NCBI GenBank assembly: GCA_905200945.1
Contig: CAJKMG010000008.1
Span: 1-64,000, forward strand
Source of the DNA: an uncultured Akkermansia sp.
Lineage (GTDB): Bacteria > Verrucomicrobiota > Verrucomicrobiia > Verrucomicrobiales > Akkermansiaceae
DNA: 64,000 nt
Reading direction: 5' to 3'
Shown here: positions 40,893 to 51,116 of the stretch, one piece after another
Position numbering within the stretch: position 1 is the first letter of the stretch
Layout: every line of letters begins with the position of its first letter
The notes under the pieces: generated by a model
Told to the model about the DNA's origin: nothing
Databases searched by the model: none
Seen by the model: only the letters and a program-made list of their open reading frames with translations
Program-made: the position numbers and the translations under genes

Positions 40893-41855
40893 CTAAAAAC
40901 CCTCCGCCATCAGGGCCACGGCTTCTTCACGGGTCGGCATGGAACGGATGGCTCCCTTGCGTGTCGTCACAATGGAAGCGGCGGCATTGGCGAATAGAAG
41001 CATGTCCGCCAACTGGCCTTCCGTCAGGTTTTCCAACCCGGTCTCCAGAATCCGGTCCAGGCAGCATCCCAAAAAGGCGTCTCCGGCTCCTGTTGTGTCA
41101 ATAGTCTTGACGTTCAAGTACGTAGGCTGGTGAATAAGTTTGCTTTCATAGGCAGCCCAGCTTCCTTCTCTGCCCCCCGTCACCAGAATAAGGCGCAAAT
41201 TGCCGAATTCATTCTGCAAGAACCTCAGCCCTTCTTCCATGGTGGCGCAGCCGGTGAGGAAAAGAAGTTCCTCCATTTCTATTTTCATGACGCTGCATGC
41301 GCCGCATCCGTAGAGCATTTGTTCCCGGGCCAGTTCCATATCAGGCCACAGGGGCGGACGGAGATTGGGGTCAAAAGAAATAAGGGTCCCTTTTTCCTGC
41401 GCATGGCTGACGGCATGCCGGGTAGCCCTCCGAACATCATCATGCGTCATGGAAATCGTCCCGAAATGAAAGACGCGCGCGTGTTCCACCAATTCAAGAT
41501 TCACTTCTCCCGCAGTCAGCTTCATATCGGCGCCGGGATTGCGGTAGAAGGAAAATTCACGGTCTCCGTGTTCGTCAATCTGAACGAAAGCCAACGTCGT
41601 ATTGACTTCCCGGGATGAGACGAGTCCTGAATCTCCGATGCCTTCTTCCTGAAGCGTGCGGCGAAGCATTTTCCCGAACATGTCGTGGCCCACTTTGCCA
41701 ATAAAGGAGGTTTTGCGCCCTAGCCTGGACAGCATGGACAGGACGTTGCAGGGCGCTCCACCCGGATTGGCCTGGTAAATGGGCAGTTCCCGGTCATTTA
41801 TTCCGCTGGGAGTGAAGTCTATCAGCAATTCTCCGAGAGCTACGACGTCATACAT
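40893..41855 (-). CDS. PfkB-family sugar kinase, probable fructokinase
   Basis: The 320-residue product is a ribokinase-fold kinase. It has the first PfkB signature near GGAPCNVLSMLSRLG, FIGKVGHDMFGKML, and the second signature DTTGAGDAFLGCCLDRIL with the catalytic Asp. GELLIDFTP at the start and FDPNLRPPLWPD are typical of fructokinases (ScrK-like), so fructose to fructose-6-phosphate is the likely reaction. It is monocistronic on the minus strand. Another hexose or 2-keto sugar substrate is possible. Confidence 0.88.
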   Translation of the reverse strand: MYDVVALGELLIDFTPSGINDRELPIYQANPGGAPCNVLSMLSRLGRKTSFIGKVGHDMFGKMLRRTLQEEGIGDSGLVSSREVNTTLAFVQIDEHGDREFSFYRNPGADMKLTAGEVNLELVEHARVFHFGTISMTHDDVRRATRHAVSHAQEKGTLISFDPNLRPPLWPDMELAREQMLYGCGACSVMKIEMEELLFLTGCATMEEGLRFLQNEFGNLRLILVTGGREGSWAAYESKLIHQPTYLNVKTIDTTGAGDAFLGCCLDRILETGLENLTEGQLADMLLFANAAASIVTTRKGAIRSMPTREEAVALMAEGF

Positions 41856-42229
41856 GCTTTTGTAAATGTTGGAAGTGGACCTTCCGGCGAAATATAAACC
41901 GGGTGAGATAAAAAAGCATAGAACGCGAGACCTTGCGGGAAAAGGAAAAAGAGGTTCATTCCAGTCATGGCGGAAAAAGAGCTTCCCCTTTTATCCCGCT
42001 TTGCAGAAGTCTCGGAGGTTGATGGAGCGTCCGGATGTGAACAAGCCTGGCATATCCCTAATGCCCTCCACTCAGGAAATGCCCATTAATATGGGGCGGC
42101 AAAAACAGCCCTGAGCGCGGAACGATGGAGGGAGAGCCTTGGGACAAATGCTCCTTACAGGCATTTATGGCGGTCACAGTATTCCGCATTTTTCTTCATG
42201 ATTCCCCTCCCATCCTGTAATATGCGCCC
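41856..42229. other. intergenic region between divergent kinase and Nudix genes
   Basis: About 370 bases without a supported gene. A TAATAT box at 42218-42223 lies only 6 bp before the Nudix ATG, which would give an almost leaderless mRNA. Short ORFs here have no protein character. Confidence 0.45.
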
Positions 42230-42733
42230 ATGCAAGAAAAAAGCAGCGGTTTTCAATGGCCCGCACAGTGGACCCCCGATATTCTCGCCACGTTGATGTT
42301 CGTGGTGCGGAAAGGCAGGATTCTTCTGATACGCAAAAAGAGAGGAATTGGCGCAGGCAAGGTGAACGGCCCCGGCGGAAAGTTTGAACCGGGGGAAACG
42401 GCCCTGCAATGCGTTTTGCGGGAAGTACGGGAAGAACTTCACATTGACATTGAAGATGCCCGGGAAATGGGCGTGCTGAATTTTTCCTTTGCCTGCGGCA
42501 CCATTCCGGAAATCCGCTGCCACGTGTTTATGGCGACGTCTTTTTCAGGCACTCCCACGGAAACATCCGAGGCGGAGCCCTTCTGGTGTCCTGTGGACGG
42601 AATCCCCTATGAGCTCATGTGGCAGGATGACCGGTTCTGGCTGCCCTCCATGCTGGACGGGAAGCGGTTTGAGGCGTTTTTCACGTTCGAGGGGGACCGG
42701 ATGCTGGAATTTTCCCTGAAAACCGGGGATTGA
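42230..42733 (+). CDS. Nudix hydrolase (MutT/MTH1-like)
   Basis: The 167-residue product carries a full Nudix box, G-x5-E-x7-REVREEL, in GKFEPGETALQCVLREVREELHI (about residues 46-68). It is preceded by IRKKRGIGAGKVNGPGG, a wording close to 8-oxo-dGTP/2-hydroxy-dATP diphosphatases of the MTH1 type. The role is likely sanitation of oxidised nucleotides; the substrate is inferred. It has no operon partners. Confidence 0.9.
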   Translation: MQEKSSGFQWPAQWTPDILATLMFVVRKGRILLIRKKRGIGAGKVNGPGGKFEPGETALQCVLREVREELHIDIEDAREMGVLNFSFACGTIPEIRCHVFMATSFSGTPTETSEAEPFWCPVDGIPYELMWQDDRFWLPSMLDGKRFEAFFTFEGDRMLEFSLKTGD

Positions 42734-43296
42734 ACCGCCAAAAAAAACAGGCTGCGGCCTTATCCTTTTAAGCCGGACAGGAAACGCTGAACTTTTTATC
42801 CCGCCCTCCCCCCCGGAAGCAACAAATTCAGAAGGAAACAGAGACAGCGCCGCCCGGCGCTCCAGAAAAGATTCCCCAAAATTCACCTGAGAAAAGGTAA
42901 AGGGGAGGAGGGGGATGATTTCATAACCGGGGCCGGTAATGGAAGTTCAGGGGAGTAAATCAGCTCCGGCCTTTATTTTTTCCAAGCGCATCCGAATATC
43001 CACTGGTGCATCAAATCCCTTTTCCGTAAACGGGCGGGAGCTTTTCTTTTTGCCCGGTCTCCGGGAAATGCTGATTATTCCGATGTTTTGCTTTCTTTTT
43101 CAGGTAATGCGCGGATGCCTGCGCCCCAGCCGCTTTTTTACTTTGCACGGGAAAAAGAAAGCTTCCGCTTCCGGGCATCAGGCCGTATTCTTTAAGCTTT
43201 TCCTCCCGCCTCCGTTGTGATAATGATGCGGGAGCAACCGTGTGATCCTTGATCGTTCACTTGCTGACTATTTCAATTCATATTCCATCATTCAAC
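42734..43296. other. long intergenic region before kbl
   Basis: About 560 bases with no gene I can support. A 93-codon plus-strand ORF (42939-43220) has no ribosome binding site and an odd composition. The segment ends in the AT-rich leader of kbl. Confidence 0.45.
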
Positions 43297-44496
43297 ATGT
43301 ATACCCCCGAATTCAAAAACATTCTCACTTCCACCCTGGACGGACTGCGCGCGGAAGGACTTTACAAGGAAGAACGCTTTATCGCCTCCCAGCAGTACTC
43401 CCAGGTAACGCTGAAGGACGGACGCTCCGTCATCAACATGTGCGCCAATAATTATCTGGGCCTGGCCAATAATCCGGAAGTGATGGAAGCCGCCAAGAAA
43501 GCCATCGACCAGTGGGGGTTCGGCATGGCATCCGTGCGTTTTATCTGCGGCACGCAGACCCTTCACCGCCAATTGGAGGAACGCCTTACCCAATTTCTCG
43601 GCACGGAAGACACGATTCTGTTTCCCTCCTGCTTTGACGCCAACGGAGGGCTGTTTGAAGGCCTCCTGACTGCGGATGACGCTATCATTTCCGACTCCCT
43701 GAACCACGCTTCCATTATTGACGGCGTGCGCCTCTGCAAAGCCAAGCGTTTCCGTTATGCCAACAATGACATGGCAGACCTGGAAGCCAAACTTCAGGAA
43801 GCGGACGCCGCCGGAGCGCGCGTGAAGCTGATTTCCACGGACGGCGTCTTTTCCATGGACGGCATCATTGCCCAGCTGGACAAGATCCACGAGCTGGCTG
43901 TCAGGTATCATGCCATTGTCCACTTTGACGACTGCCACGCCACAGGGTTCCTGGGCGAAAGGGGCCGCGGCACGCATGAATACCGCGGTTTGTTCGGCCG
44001 TATAGACATCACCACCGGCACCCTGGGCAAAGCACTGGGAGGCGCCTCCGGCGGCTACGTCTCCGGCCCGAAAGAAGTAGTGGACGTCCTGCGCCAGAAG
44101 GCCCGCCCGTACCTGTTCTCCAACAGCGTGGCCCCGGCTATCGTCGCGGCTTCCATCAAAGTTCTGGATCTGCTTGAACAGTCTACGGAAGCGCGCGACC
44201 GCGTGGAAGCTAATACCAAGTATTTCCGTGACGCCATGACGGGAGCCGGCTTCACCATCGGCGGCAAAGACCACCCCATTTCTCCGGTCATGCTGGGGGA
44301 TGCCGTCCTGTCCCAGAAATTCTCCGCTCAACTCCTGGATGAAGGAGTGTACGCCGTCGGCTTCTTCTATCCCGTCGTGCCCAAGGGGCAGGCCCGCATC
44401 CGCACGCAGATTTCCGCGGCCCACACCCGCGAGCAGCTGGACAAGGCGATTGAAGCTTTCTGCAAGGTAGGTAAAAACCTGGGAGTTATTTCCTGA
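43297..44496 (+). CDS. kbl: glycine C-acetyltransferase (2-amino-3-ketobutyrate CoA ligase)
   Basis: Kbl is a PLP enzyme that cleaves 2-amino-3-oxobutanoate with CoA to glycine and acetyl-CoA in threonine breakdown. The 399-residue product begins MYTPEFKNILTSTLDGLRAEGLYKEER, as Kbl does. It shows NNYLGLANNPEV, SFDANGGLFE, the cofactor Asp-His in HFDDCHATGFLG, and the PLP lysine in TTGTLGKALGGASGGYVSG. The threonine dehydrogenase gene tdh, often adjacent, is not in the window. A related alpha-oxoamine synthase (BioF) is less likely given the start and ending. An in-frame ATG at 43249 was rejected. Confidence 0.93.
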   Translation: MYTPEFKNILTSTLDGLRAEGLYKEERFIASQQYSQVTLKDGRSVINMCANNYLGLANNPEVMEAAKKAIDQWGFGMASVRFICGTQTLHRQLEERLTQFLGTEDTILFPSCFDANGGLFEGLLTADDAIISDSLNHASIIDGVRLCKAKRFRYANNDMADLEAKLQEADAAGARVKLISTDGVFSMDGIIAQLDKIHELAVRYHAIVHFDDCHATGFLGERGRGTHEYRGLFGRIDITTGTLGKALGGASGGYVSGPKEVVDVLRQKARPYLFSNSVAPAIVAASIKVLDLLEQSTEARDRVEANTKYFRDAMTGAGFTIGGKDHPISPVMLGDAVLSQKFSAQLLDEGVYAVGFFYPVVPKGQARIRTQISAAHTREQLDKAIEAFCKVGKNLGVIS

Positions 44497-44510
44497 TTCC
44501 CGCGCTTTCC

Positions 44511-47150
44511 ATGGCTTCGGACGCATCACCCATGCCCGGCGGCAACCTGCCGACGCTGCCCGTCAAACGGGTGGTGCGTCCCACACCCTCCATTCCGGAC
44601 CACGAGGTTGTGCGCCAGATAGGCAGCGGCGCATATGGAGAAGTATGGCTGGCAAAATCCCTGACCGGGGCGTGGCGCGCCGTAAAAATCGTCTGGAGGG
44701 AGGATTTTGAAGACGAGCGCTCTTTTAACCGGGAATTTGAAGGCATCCTCCAGTATGAACCCATCGCCCGCAACCATCCGGGGCTGGTCCATATCCTGCA
44801 TGTAGGAAGGCATGACCAGGATTCCCCTTTTTATTATTACGTTATGGAACTGGGCGACGACGCCCGGACCGGAGTTCACATTACACCGGACGAATACATT
44901 CCGCGCACGCTCCAGACGGACAAAAAGTTTTCCGGTAACAAACCTCTGCCTCTGGATTATTGCCTGGAAGTAGGCAGCCAGCTGTCCCACGCCCTGCTGT
45001 ACCTGCACAGCAAGAACCTGACGCACCGGGACATCAAACCCGCGAACGTCATCTTTGTCAACGGGCGCCCAAAACTGGCGGACATAGGACTGGTGGCCCA
45101 TCTGGACCAGCGCAGCTTTGTAGGGACAGAGGGATTTATCCCTCCCGACGGCCCCGGCACCCGGAGGGCGGATGTTTACGCACTGGCCAAGGTTCTGTAT
45201 GAAATCAGCACGGGAAAGGACCGCATGGATTTTCCCGAACTCCCGGATGAGCTGCCGGAAGGTACCGTGCGCAAGAAGTGGCAGGCTTTCAACACCATCA
45301 TTTGCCAGGCTGCGGAACCCCGCATTGAGGAGTGCTCCATTGATTCCGCAGAGGAGCTGGCGGAAAAAATAGACGCCCTCCGGGGATATGAAGTGCCTTC
45401 CCGTTTTCGTCTTCAGAAGAAAAAGAAACGCCGTAAACTCAGACGTGCCCTCCAGCTTCTGGCCGCAGCCGCCGCCGGAGCCCTGACTGCCTACTGGGGA
45501 GCTTTATGGCTCAACAACAGCCAGCATCCGCCGGAGGAACCTTCCGCGGATATTCATTCGGATATCCACCTATCCGCTCCGGAAGAAGAATCCCGGACCG
45601 GGTACGTGCTGGTGACCAGCTCACCGGCGGGGGCGTCCGTGTATGATGCGGACGGCAACTACCTGGATGAGACTCCCTATGGCCCCATTGAACTGCCTTC
45701 CGGCTCTCCGGTAGCCTATACCATCAAGAAATCTGGGTTTGCGGACAAGGAAGAGGCGGGAACCGTCAAAGGGGGGGCCACGCTGGCCCTGGGCGGCGTG
45801 CTGAAGGAATACCATCCCCCTACGGACAGCCAGCCCTGGAAGGATACGGAGGGTGTTACGTACCTGCCCGCAGAAACGCGCCATGTGGCGCAAGGCCCCC
45901 TTACCGCCGCTCTGTTTAATAAATTCCTGAAAGAGGATCGCCAGAAGGGGAACTTCCAGATGAAAAGGGCACAAACGGAACCGGGACATCCGGAGAAGGA
46001 TGTGGCCCTGCTCACGCAGGACGGCATCACGGCCTACCTGGCGTGGCTGAACAAAAAATGTGAGCGGGAAGGGCTCCTGGGCAAGGAATTTTCCATCAAT
46101 GCGGATCCTCTTCCGCAGGCTTCCGGCAGCACGGAAAATCACAATGCCTACGTCCTGAACGTCACCCGCGTGTTCCAGGTGCCCATTACCGTCACCACCA
46201 ACCCGCCGGGAGCCAGCGTCTTTTTCAATAACAGGCTCATCGGGCGCACCCCTATTGAAGAATACGTCAACCAGGTTCCCTACGTCATTGAAATCAAACT
46301 GCCGGGGCACGCCACCATGCGCCGCAGGGGGCTGGATCCGCAGGATTTATACCTTTCCCTGCAGTTGGAGCCGGACAAGTCCGTCGTCTTTGGCTCGCCC
46401 TGGACTAACAGCCTGGGCATCAAACTGGTTCCCGTGGGAGGAAATGCTCTGGTCATGACCCACGAAGTACGCGTAAAGGACTTTCAGGAATTCCTGAAAG
46501 CTACCGGAAGGAAAGCTCCGGCCCGGCCCGGCTTTCCCCAGGGAGAAGACCACCCGGTGGTGAACGTCAGCAGGCAGGATGCGCGCGCCTTCGCCAGATG
46601 GCTTACCAGCAAGGAGCGGGCACTGGGCTTGATTGATCAGCACGACTCCTACCGTCTTCCCAAGGATGAGGAATGGAGTTCCTGGGTGCGTCTGACGGAT
46701 GAACAGGGAGCCTCCCCCTATGAAAAGACGCTGCCTCATGAAAACTCCCGGGAAGCCTTCCCGTGGGGGTATTCATGGCCGCCGCCGGATAAAACAGGAA
46801 ATTTTGCGGACCAGTCCGCCCTGATTTACCTCCCGTCCTCCCGCGTTATCGTAGGATATAACGACGGGCAGCCGTACACGGCCCCCGTAAAAACCTTTCC
46901 GCCCAACCACCTGGGCCTGTACGACCTGGAAGGAAATGTCATGGAATGGGTAGACGATTCCTACGGGGGGCCGGAATCCCTCCCCATCCGCAGTTACGGT
47001 GTCGCCCGCGGGGGCAGCTACCTGTCTTTCCGCCCCAAACAGCTCACCACTTCCATCCGCACTCCTCTGCCGGAAAATACGAGGGACAACGCGCTGGGTT
47101 TCCGTCTTATCCTGTCTTCCGAGCGCCCCGCCATTCCAACATCGCCCTGA
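44511..47150 (+). CDS. membrane Ser/Thr protein kinase with PEGA and FGE-sulfatase-like domains
   Basis: The 879-residue product has a cytoplasmic Hanks-type kinase domain (about 30-295) with Gly-rich loop IGSGAYGEV (37-45), Lys59 (AVKI), catalytic THRDIKPANV (Asp174) and DIG in place of DFG (191-193). After a basic stretch there is one membrane segment (about 313-333). Outside lie a PEGA domain (about 363-430), a second PEGA-like module (about 575-640) and a C-terminal formylglycine-generating-enzyme-like/SUMF1 domain (about 655-870) with GNVMEWVDDSYGG, RGGSYL and ALGFRLIL. It follows kbl by 14 bp. Such receptors may sense envelope signals. The FGE-like module probably acts as a binding fold; enzymatic activity is unproven. 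Confidence 0.88.
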   Translation: MASDASPMPGGNLPTLPVKRVVRPTPSIPDHEVVRQIGSGAYGEVWLAKSLTGAWRAVKIVWREDFEDERSFNREFEGILQYEPIARNHPGLVHILHVGRHDQDSPFYYYVMELGDDARTGVHITPDEYIPRTLQTDKKFSGNKPLPLDYCLEVGSQLSHALLYLHSKNLTHRDIKPANVIFVNGRPKLADIGLVAHLDQRSFVGTEGFIPPDGPGTRRADVYALAKVLYEISTGKDRMDFPELPDELPEGTVRKKWQAFNTIICQAAEPRIEECSIDSAEELAEKIDALRGYEVPSRFRLQKKKKRRKLRRALQLLAAAAAGALTAYWGALWLNNSQHPPEEPSADIHSDIHLSAPEEESRTGYVLVTSSPAGASVYDADGNYLDETPYGPIELPSGSPVAYTIKKSGFADKEEAGTVKGGATLALGGVLKEYHPPTDSQPWKDTEGVTYLPAETRHVAQGPLTAALFNKFLKEDRQKGNFQMKRAQTEPGHPEKDVALLTQDGITAYLAWLNKKCEREGLLGKEFSINADPLPQASGSTENHNAYVLNVTRVFQVPITVTTNPPGASVFFNNRLIGRTPIEEYVNQVPYVIEIKLPGHATMRRRGLDPQDLYLSLQLEPDKSVVFGSPWTNSLGIKLVPVGGNALVMTHEVRVKDFQEFLKATGRKAPARPGFPQGEDHPVVNVSRQDARAFARWLTSKERALGLIDQHDSYRLPKDEEWSSWVRLTDEQGASPYEKTLPHENSREAFPWGYSWPPPDKTGNFADQSALIYLPSSRVIVGYNDGQPYTAPVKTFPPNHLGLYDLEGNVMEWVDDSYGGPESLPIRSYGVARGGSYLSFRPKQLTTSIRTPLPENTRDNALGFRLILSSERPAIPTSP

Positions 47151-47256
47151 CGCCGTATCTGTGGCAGAGGTTCTCTCCGCCCCCCCTGAAACACACCGCT
47201 CCCCAAGGGAAAAGCCCTGAGACCTGCCGAGGGCTTCCGGCTCTCCGGGAAAATGA

Positions 47257-47284
47257 TTGAAAGGGCCTCCCGTTGTGCTACCAT
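47257..47284 (+). promoter_or_regulatory. promoter of the parA-like gene
   Basis: TTGAAA (47257-47262), a 16-base spacer and an extended -10 TGC-TACCAT (47276-47284) lie 21 bases before the ATG. Confidence 0.5.
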
Positions 47285-47305
47285 TTTTCCGCATCCTTTT
47301 CCTGA

Positions 47306-48076
47306 ATGAAAATCATCGCCATCGCCAACCAGAAGGGGGGAGTGGGAAAAACCACTACGGCCATCAACATGGCTGCCGCCCTGGCCCAGCTGAAAAAGAA
47401 AATCCTTGTCATTGACCTGGACCCGCAGGCCAATGCCACCAGCGGCATGGGCATTGACGGAAAAGACATGCCCAGCCTGTATCCGGCCCTGCTCGGCCAG
47501 CTTCCGGCGGAAGAGTGCATCCTGCCTTCCGGCAGGAAACGGTTGGATATCATTCCCTCCACTATGGACCTGGCCGGCGTGGAAATAGAACTTGCCCGTT
47601 CCGGCAATCATTTGACCCGTCTCCGGGAAACACTTGCCCCCCTGAGGGAGTCGGATACCTATGATTACTGCATCATGGACACGCCTCCCTCCCTGGGCGT
47701 CTTAATGACCTCCGCGCTGGCCGCCTGCGACGAAGTGCTGACTCCCCTCCAATGCGAATGGTTCGGGTTGGAAGGTCTGGCCAAGATTCTGCACGTGACG
47801 GCGCAAATCTGCGCCAGCGGCGCCAATCCCCGCATTCGGCATGAAGGCGTACTCATGACCATGTATGACGGCCGCACTAATCTTTCCCGCCAAGTCATTG
47901 ACCAGGTGGAACGGCATCTGCCTCAAATGCTGTACAAAACGGTCATCCCCCGCTCCATCCGGCTGGGGGAGGCACCCAGTTTCGGTCATACCATTTTTGA
48001 ACATGATCCTTCCGGAGCGGCTGCGGACGCCTATCTGAAAGCAGCCCGGGAATTCATCAAGCGCCACAAATCCTGA
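47306..48076 (+). CDS. ParA/Soj-family ATPase (no adjacent parB)
   Basis: The 256-residue product is a deviant-Walker P-loop ATPase that partitions DNA or positions protein complexes. It shows ANQKGGVGKTTTAINMA at the start, LVIDLDPQANATSG, DYCIMDTPPSLGVL and the C-terminal VIPRSIRLGEAPSFGHTIFEHD, all typical of chromosomal Soj/ParA. A chromosomal parA is normally followed by parB; here a Ser/Thr kinase gene follows instead, and another kinase gene precedes it. It may be the real chromosome ParA with parB elsewhere, or a ParA that serves the flanking kinases. Confidence 0.92.
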   Translation: MKIIAIANQKGGVGKTTTAINMAAALAQLKKKILVIDLDPQANATSGMGIDGKDMPSLYPALLGQLPAEECILPSGRKRLDIIPSTMDLAGVEIELARSGNHLTRLRETLAPLRESDTYDYCIMDTPPSLGVLMTSALAACDEVLTPLQCEWFGLEGLAKILHVTAQICASGANPRIRHEGVLMTMYDGRTNLSRQVIDQVERHLPQMLYKTVIPRSIRLGEAPSFGHTIFEHDPSGAAADAYLKAAREFIKRHKS

Positions 48077-48317
48077 GCATTTGAAGGAACAAGTTTCCCG
48101 CAACGCCGTAAACTTCTGCTGAAAGAACAGGCAGAAAGGAAACCGCAGAAAACTTCCTCTTTCATTTGGCTTTCCGGGATTGTTGCCTCCATTTAACGTC
48201 AGGAAAACCTATTCCATACCGGCCTCCCCGGATACGGAGGAAAACAGGCATTCCCCTTGACTTGACTTCCGCGGCATATAAAAATGCCCCAGCTCCGTTT
48301 CAGGAATTTTTCCCCTC

Positions 48318-51065
48318 ATGCCAGCAGAAGAAGGCCAGCCAGATGACCAGCCCCGGGTGACAGGGCAAGTCCCGCCTCCCGCTCCGACGACAGGTCTGGA
48401 ACAGATTCTGCCCGGGCGTCCTCCTCTCCCCCATGCGGAAGAAAAAGGGGCCTTTTTCGTTTATCAGCGGGAGCTGGCTCCCGGTACGCGCCTGGAACAG
48501 TATGAAATCATCCGCATCCTGGGCAGCGGAGGTTTTGGCATCACGTATCTGGCGAAAGATCTGTTCCTGAACCGCAACGTGGTTATCAAGGAAAACTTCC
48601 CTTCAAGATACTCCTACCGGGATCCGTTAACCGGGCATATCCGGCCTAATAATGAACACGATCTGGAAAATTACACCTGGGCTCTTAAAAGCTTTCTGAG
48701 CGAGGCACAGACACTGGCGGAGCTCAACCACCCCGGCATCGTCAGAATCCTTTCCGTCTTTGAAGCCAACGGCACGGCCTACTTCGCCATGGAGCATATT
48801 ACCGGCCTCTCCCTGGATTATCTGGGGGAAAAACTCCACAGCACCGGGCATCGGTATACGGAAGACGAACTCAAGGGGCTGCTGACGCGCCTGCTCCGGA
48901 TTCTGGACTATCTCCATTCCCGGCACATTTACCACCGGGATATCAAACCCGGCAATATCCTGCTGACGGAGGAAGGCACGCCCGTGCTGATCGACTTCGG
49001 GGCGGCACGGCATGCCCTGAAACTTCATGCAGCTACCGTTCTGACCACCCAGGGGTATTCCTCCCCGGAACAGGCGCTGGGTAAAACGAATATCGGCCCG
49101 TGGAGCGACCTCTATTCCGTAGGAGCCACTTTTTACGCCCTGCTTACAGGAAATCCTCCGGACCGCGCGGAAGCGCGCCTAGCGGAAGATGAAATGCAGC
49201 CGCTGCACAGCGACCCCGTGCTCACCCGCTATTACTCACGGCAATTCCTGCTCTCCCTGGACAAGGCGCTGGCCCCCCAGATCAATTGCCGCTACCAGAC
49301 CGCCAGCGAATGGATTCACGACATTTGCGCCATTTCCGGGGAAGAATCCTCCGCCACTATTCAAGTCCTCCCGGCAGACCTTCGCCATGCTCATCCGGAA
49401 GAAATGCCGACTCCCGGCGCAGGGAAAAACATCGGCAGCAGAAAGGCCGCCACCGGGACGGACGGTCTTCATTCCGCCTCACGCAGGCAATCCGCACGCG
49501 CTCTTCGCCGCAATCGCCACATGATGTCCCTGCTGGTAGGAAGCGCATGCACCATCCTGCTGGGAGCGGGAGCATTTTATCTGCTGGATTACATGAAAAA
49601 AGCCCCTATGGGCACCACCATCAATACCATCAAGGAGGCCATCCAGCAGCCCGCATCCAGCTCCAACGTGGGAGAACCGGAACCGCCGCCACGGGATCTG
49701 GCATCCATCCGCATTCCGGAACTCAAAATGACGGAAGACGCGGCGCTGGAACCGCGATCACTGACGGAGTTCCGTCTGCGCCTTGACGACACCATCCTGA
49801 CCCGTTCCGGGCTTCCTCCCATCCTGCCGGAAAAACTGCGCATCTCCTGCGTTTATCTCCAAATCATTCCTCCGGCTGCAAACGGGGAAAAACTGTACCT
49901 CACCATCCGGGACTCCAACGGCGTCCTGGTGGACCGCTCCATCAATGCCGTCCCCTCCTTCACGGTGCCGGGGCAATCCACCTCCACCTTCTTCTTTCCC
50001 GCACTCCCGGAACTGTCCACGGACCGCACCTATACGTACTCCTTTGAAAATGCTGCCCACCAGGCCGTTCCCATGCAAATGGCATGTTTCAAAAACGAGA
50101 CGAAACGCACGGAGGAAGCCTTCCCGAAAATCCGTTTCATCGCTGCTCCTCCCGCGCCGGAACCGGCCCTGCTCCATGACCCGGCCTACAAAAATCTTGT
50201 GGCGGCAATCGCCGATCCCTCCCCGGAGAACAAAAATATTCTCGACCAGGCAAGTTCCATGCCGGGCATGCTGCCGGCCCTGGAGCAACTTTCCAAAGCC
50301 GGCTACCCGGTAGCCCAGCAGATACTGGGAAAAATCCTCATGTCCCCGGACTGTCCCGGCGGCCCCAGGCCGGAAGAAGGTGTGGAATGGCTTTACCGTT
50401 CCGCCACAGGAGGTTGCTATGAAGCCATGAAGGAGCTGGGCATCCTGCTCATGGACATCCCCTCCTATTTTCCCCGCCTTCCCCAGCAGCCTCCCCTCGC
50501 CTCCCGGGACTACGCCCAGGCAGCGCGGTTCCTGAGAATGGCGGTCCAATACCGGGACCAGGAAGCCCTGTACCTGCTTTCCCTCATGTACTCCCAGGGC
50601 TGGGGCGTACCCGCCTCCCCGGAACTTTCCAGCCTGATGATGGAACGCCTCAACGGATCCTCCTACTCCACGGACAGCCTGAACCTTAACGCTCCTATCG
50701 CGGCATACTGGCTTCCTCTTGCCGGAGAAAAAGCAACCATCCTGCGCTTCACTATTCCAGGGCCGTTCGCCCCGTCCCAGCTCAAGGGAGTTACTCTTCA
50801 CAACACAAGCCTGAAGGATGCCTTCTCCATCAGTAAAATCAATATTCTCCAACATGGGCGCCTCATTTTGGACATCATTTCCCCCCAGGAAGTGCCGCCC
50901 GGCAAAAGCTCCGCTCCCATAGGCATATCCATCCCGGAAGGGCTGCTGGCGGATACGACCCTGCCTCTGGAAGTGGAAATCTTGCTGATCCCCGGAAACA
51001 GCAGCGGCGTGGTGGAAATGCCCCCTCCGGTGGAAAAGAAAAACTCCGGAATTGAAATCAATTAA
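48318..51065 (+). CDS. membrane Ser/Thr protein kinase with extracytoplasmic Sel1-like region
   Basis: The 915-residue product has a Pro-rich N-terminus, then a Hanks-type kinase domain (about 62-345) with ILGSGGFGITYLAKD, Lys91, catalytic YHRDIKPGNIL (Asp208), intact DFG (226-228) and GYSSPEQ. One membrane segment (about 402-424) follows. The outer part has a beta-rich region (about 470-620), a Sel1/TPR-like helical repeat region (about 650-770; GCYEAMKELGILLM, ALYLLSLMYSQGWG) and a C-terminal beta domain. It is the second kinase beside ParA. GGFGITY is typical of kinases that accept diverse substrates in Verrucomicrobia and Planctomycetes; the target is unknown. Confidence 0.87.
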   Translation: MPAEEGQPDDQPRVTGQVPPPAPTTGLEQILPGRPPLPHAEEKGAFFVYQRELAPGTRLEQYEIIRILGSGGFGITYLAKDLFLNRNVVIKENFPSRYSYRDPLTGHIRPNNEHDLENYTWALKSFLSEAQTLAELNHPGIVRILSVFEANGTAYFAMEHITGLSLDYLGEKLHSTGHRYTEDELKGLLTRLLRILDYLHSRHIYHRDIKPGNILLTEEGTPVLIDFGAARHALKLHAATVLTTQGYSSPEQALGKTNIGPWSDLYSVGATFYALLTGNPPDRAEARLAEDEMQPLHSDPVLTRYYSRQFLLSLDKALAPQINCRYQTASEWIHDICAISGEESSATIQVLPADLRHAHPEEMPTPGAGKNIGSRKAATGTDGLHSASRRQSARALRRNRHMMSLLVGSACTILLGAGAFYLLDYMKKAPMGTTINTIKEAIQQPASSSNVGEPEPPPRDLASIRIPELKMTEDAALEPRSLTEFRLRLDDTILTRSGLPPILPEKLRISCVYLQIIPPAANGEKLYLTIRDSNGVLVDRSINAVPSFTVPGQSTSTFFFPALPELSTDRTYTYSFENAAHQAVPMQMACFKNETKRTEEAFPKIRFIAAPPAPEPALLHDPAYKNLVAAIADPSPENKNILDQASSMPGMLPALEQLSKAGYPVAQQILGKILMSPDCPGGPRPEEGVEWLYRSATGGCYEAMKELGILLMDIPSYFPRLPQQPPLASRDYAQAARFLRMAVQYRDQEALYLLSLMYSQGWGVPASPELSSLMMERLNGSSYSTDSLNLNAPIAAYWLPLAGEKATILRFTIPGPFAPSQLKGVTLHNTSLKDAFSISKINILQHGRLILDIISPQEVPPGKSSAPIGISIPEGLLADTTLPLEVEILLIPGNSSGVVEMPPPVEKKNSGIEIN

Positions 51066-51116
51066 GCTTCACCGCTTTTCAACGCGAAACAGCAACAGGG
51101 GAAACGGAAAACACCC

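Noticed and set aside
42939..43220. 93-codon ORF upstream of kbl
   Set aside because: No ribosome binding site, no domain and unusual residue composition.
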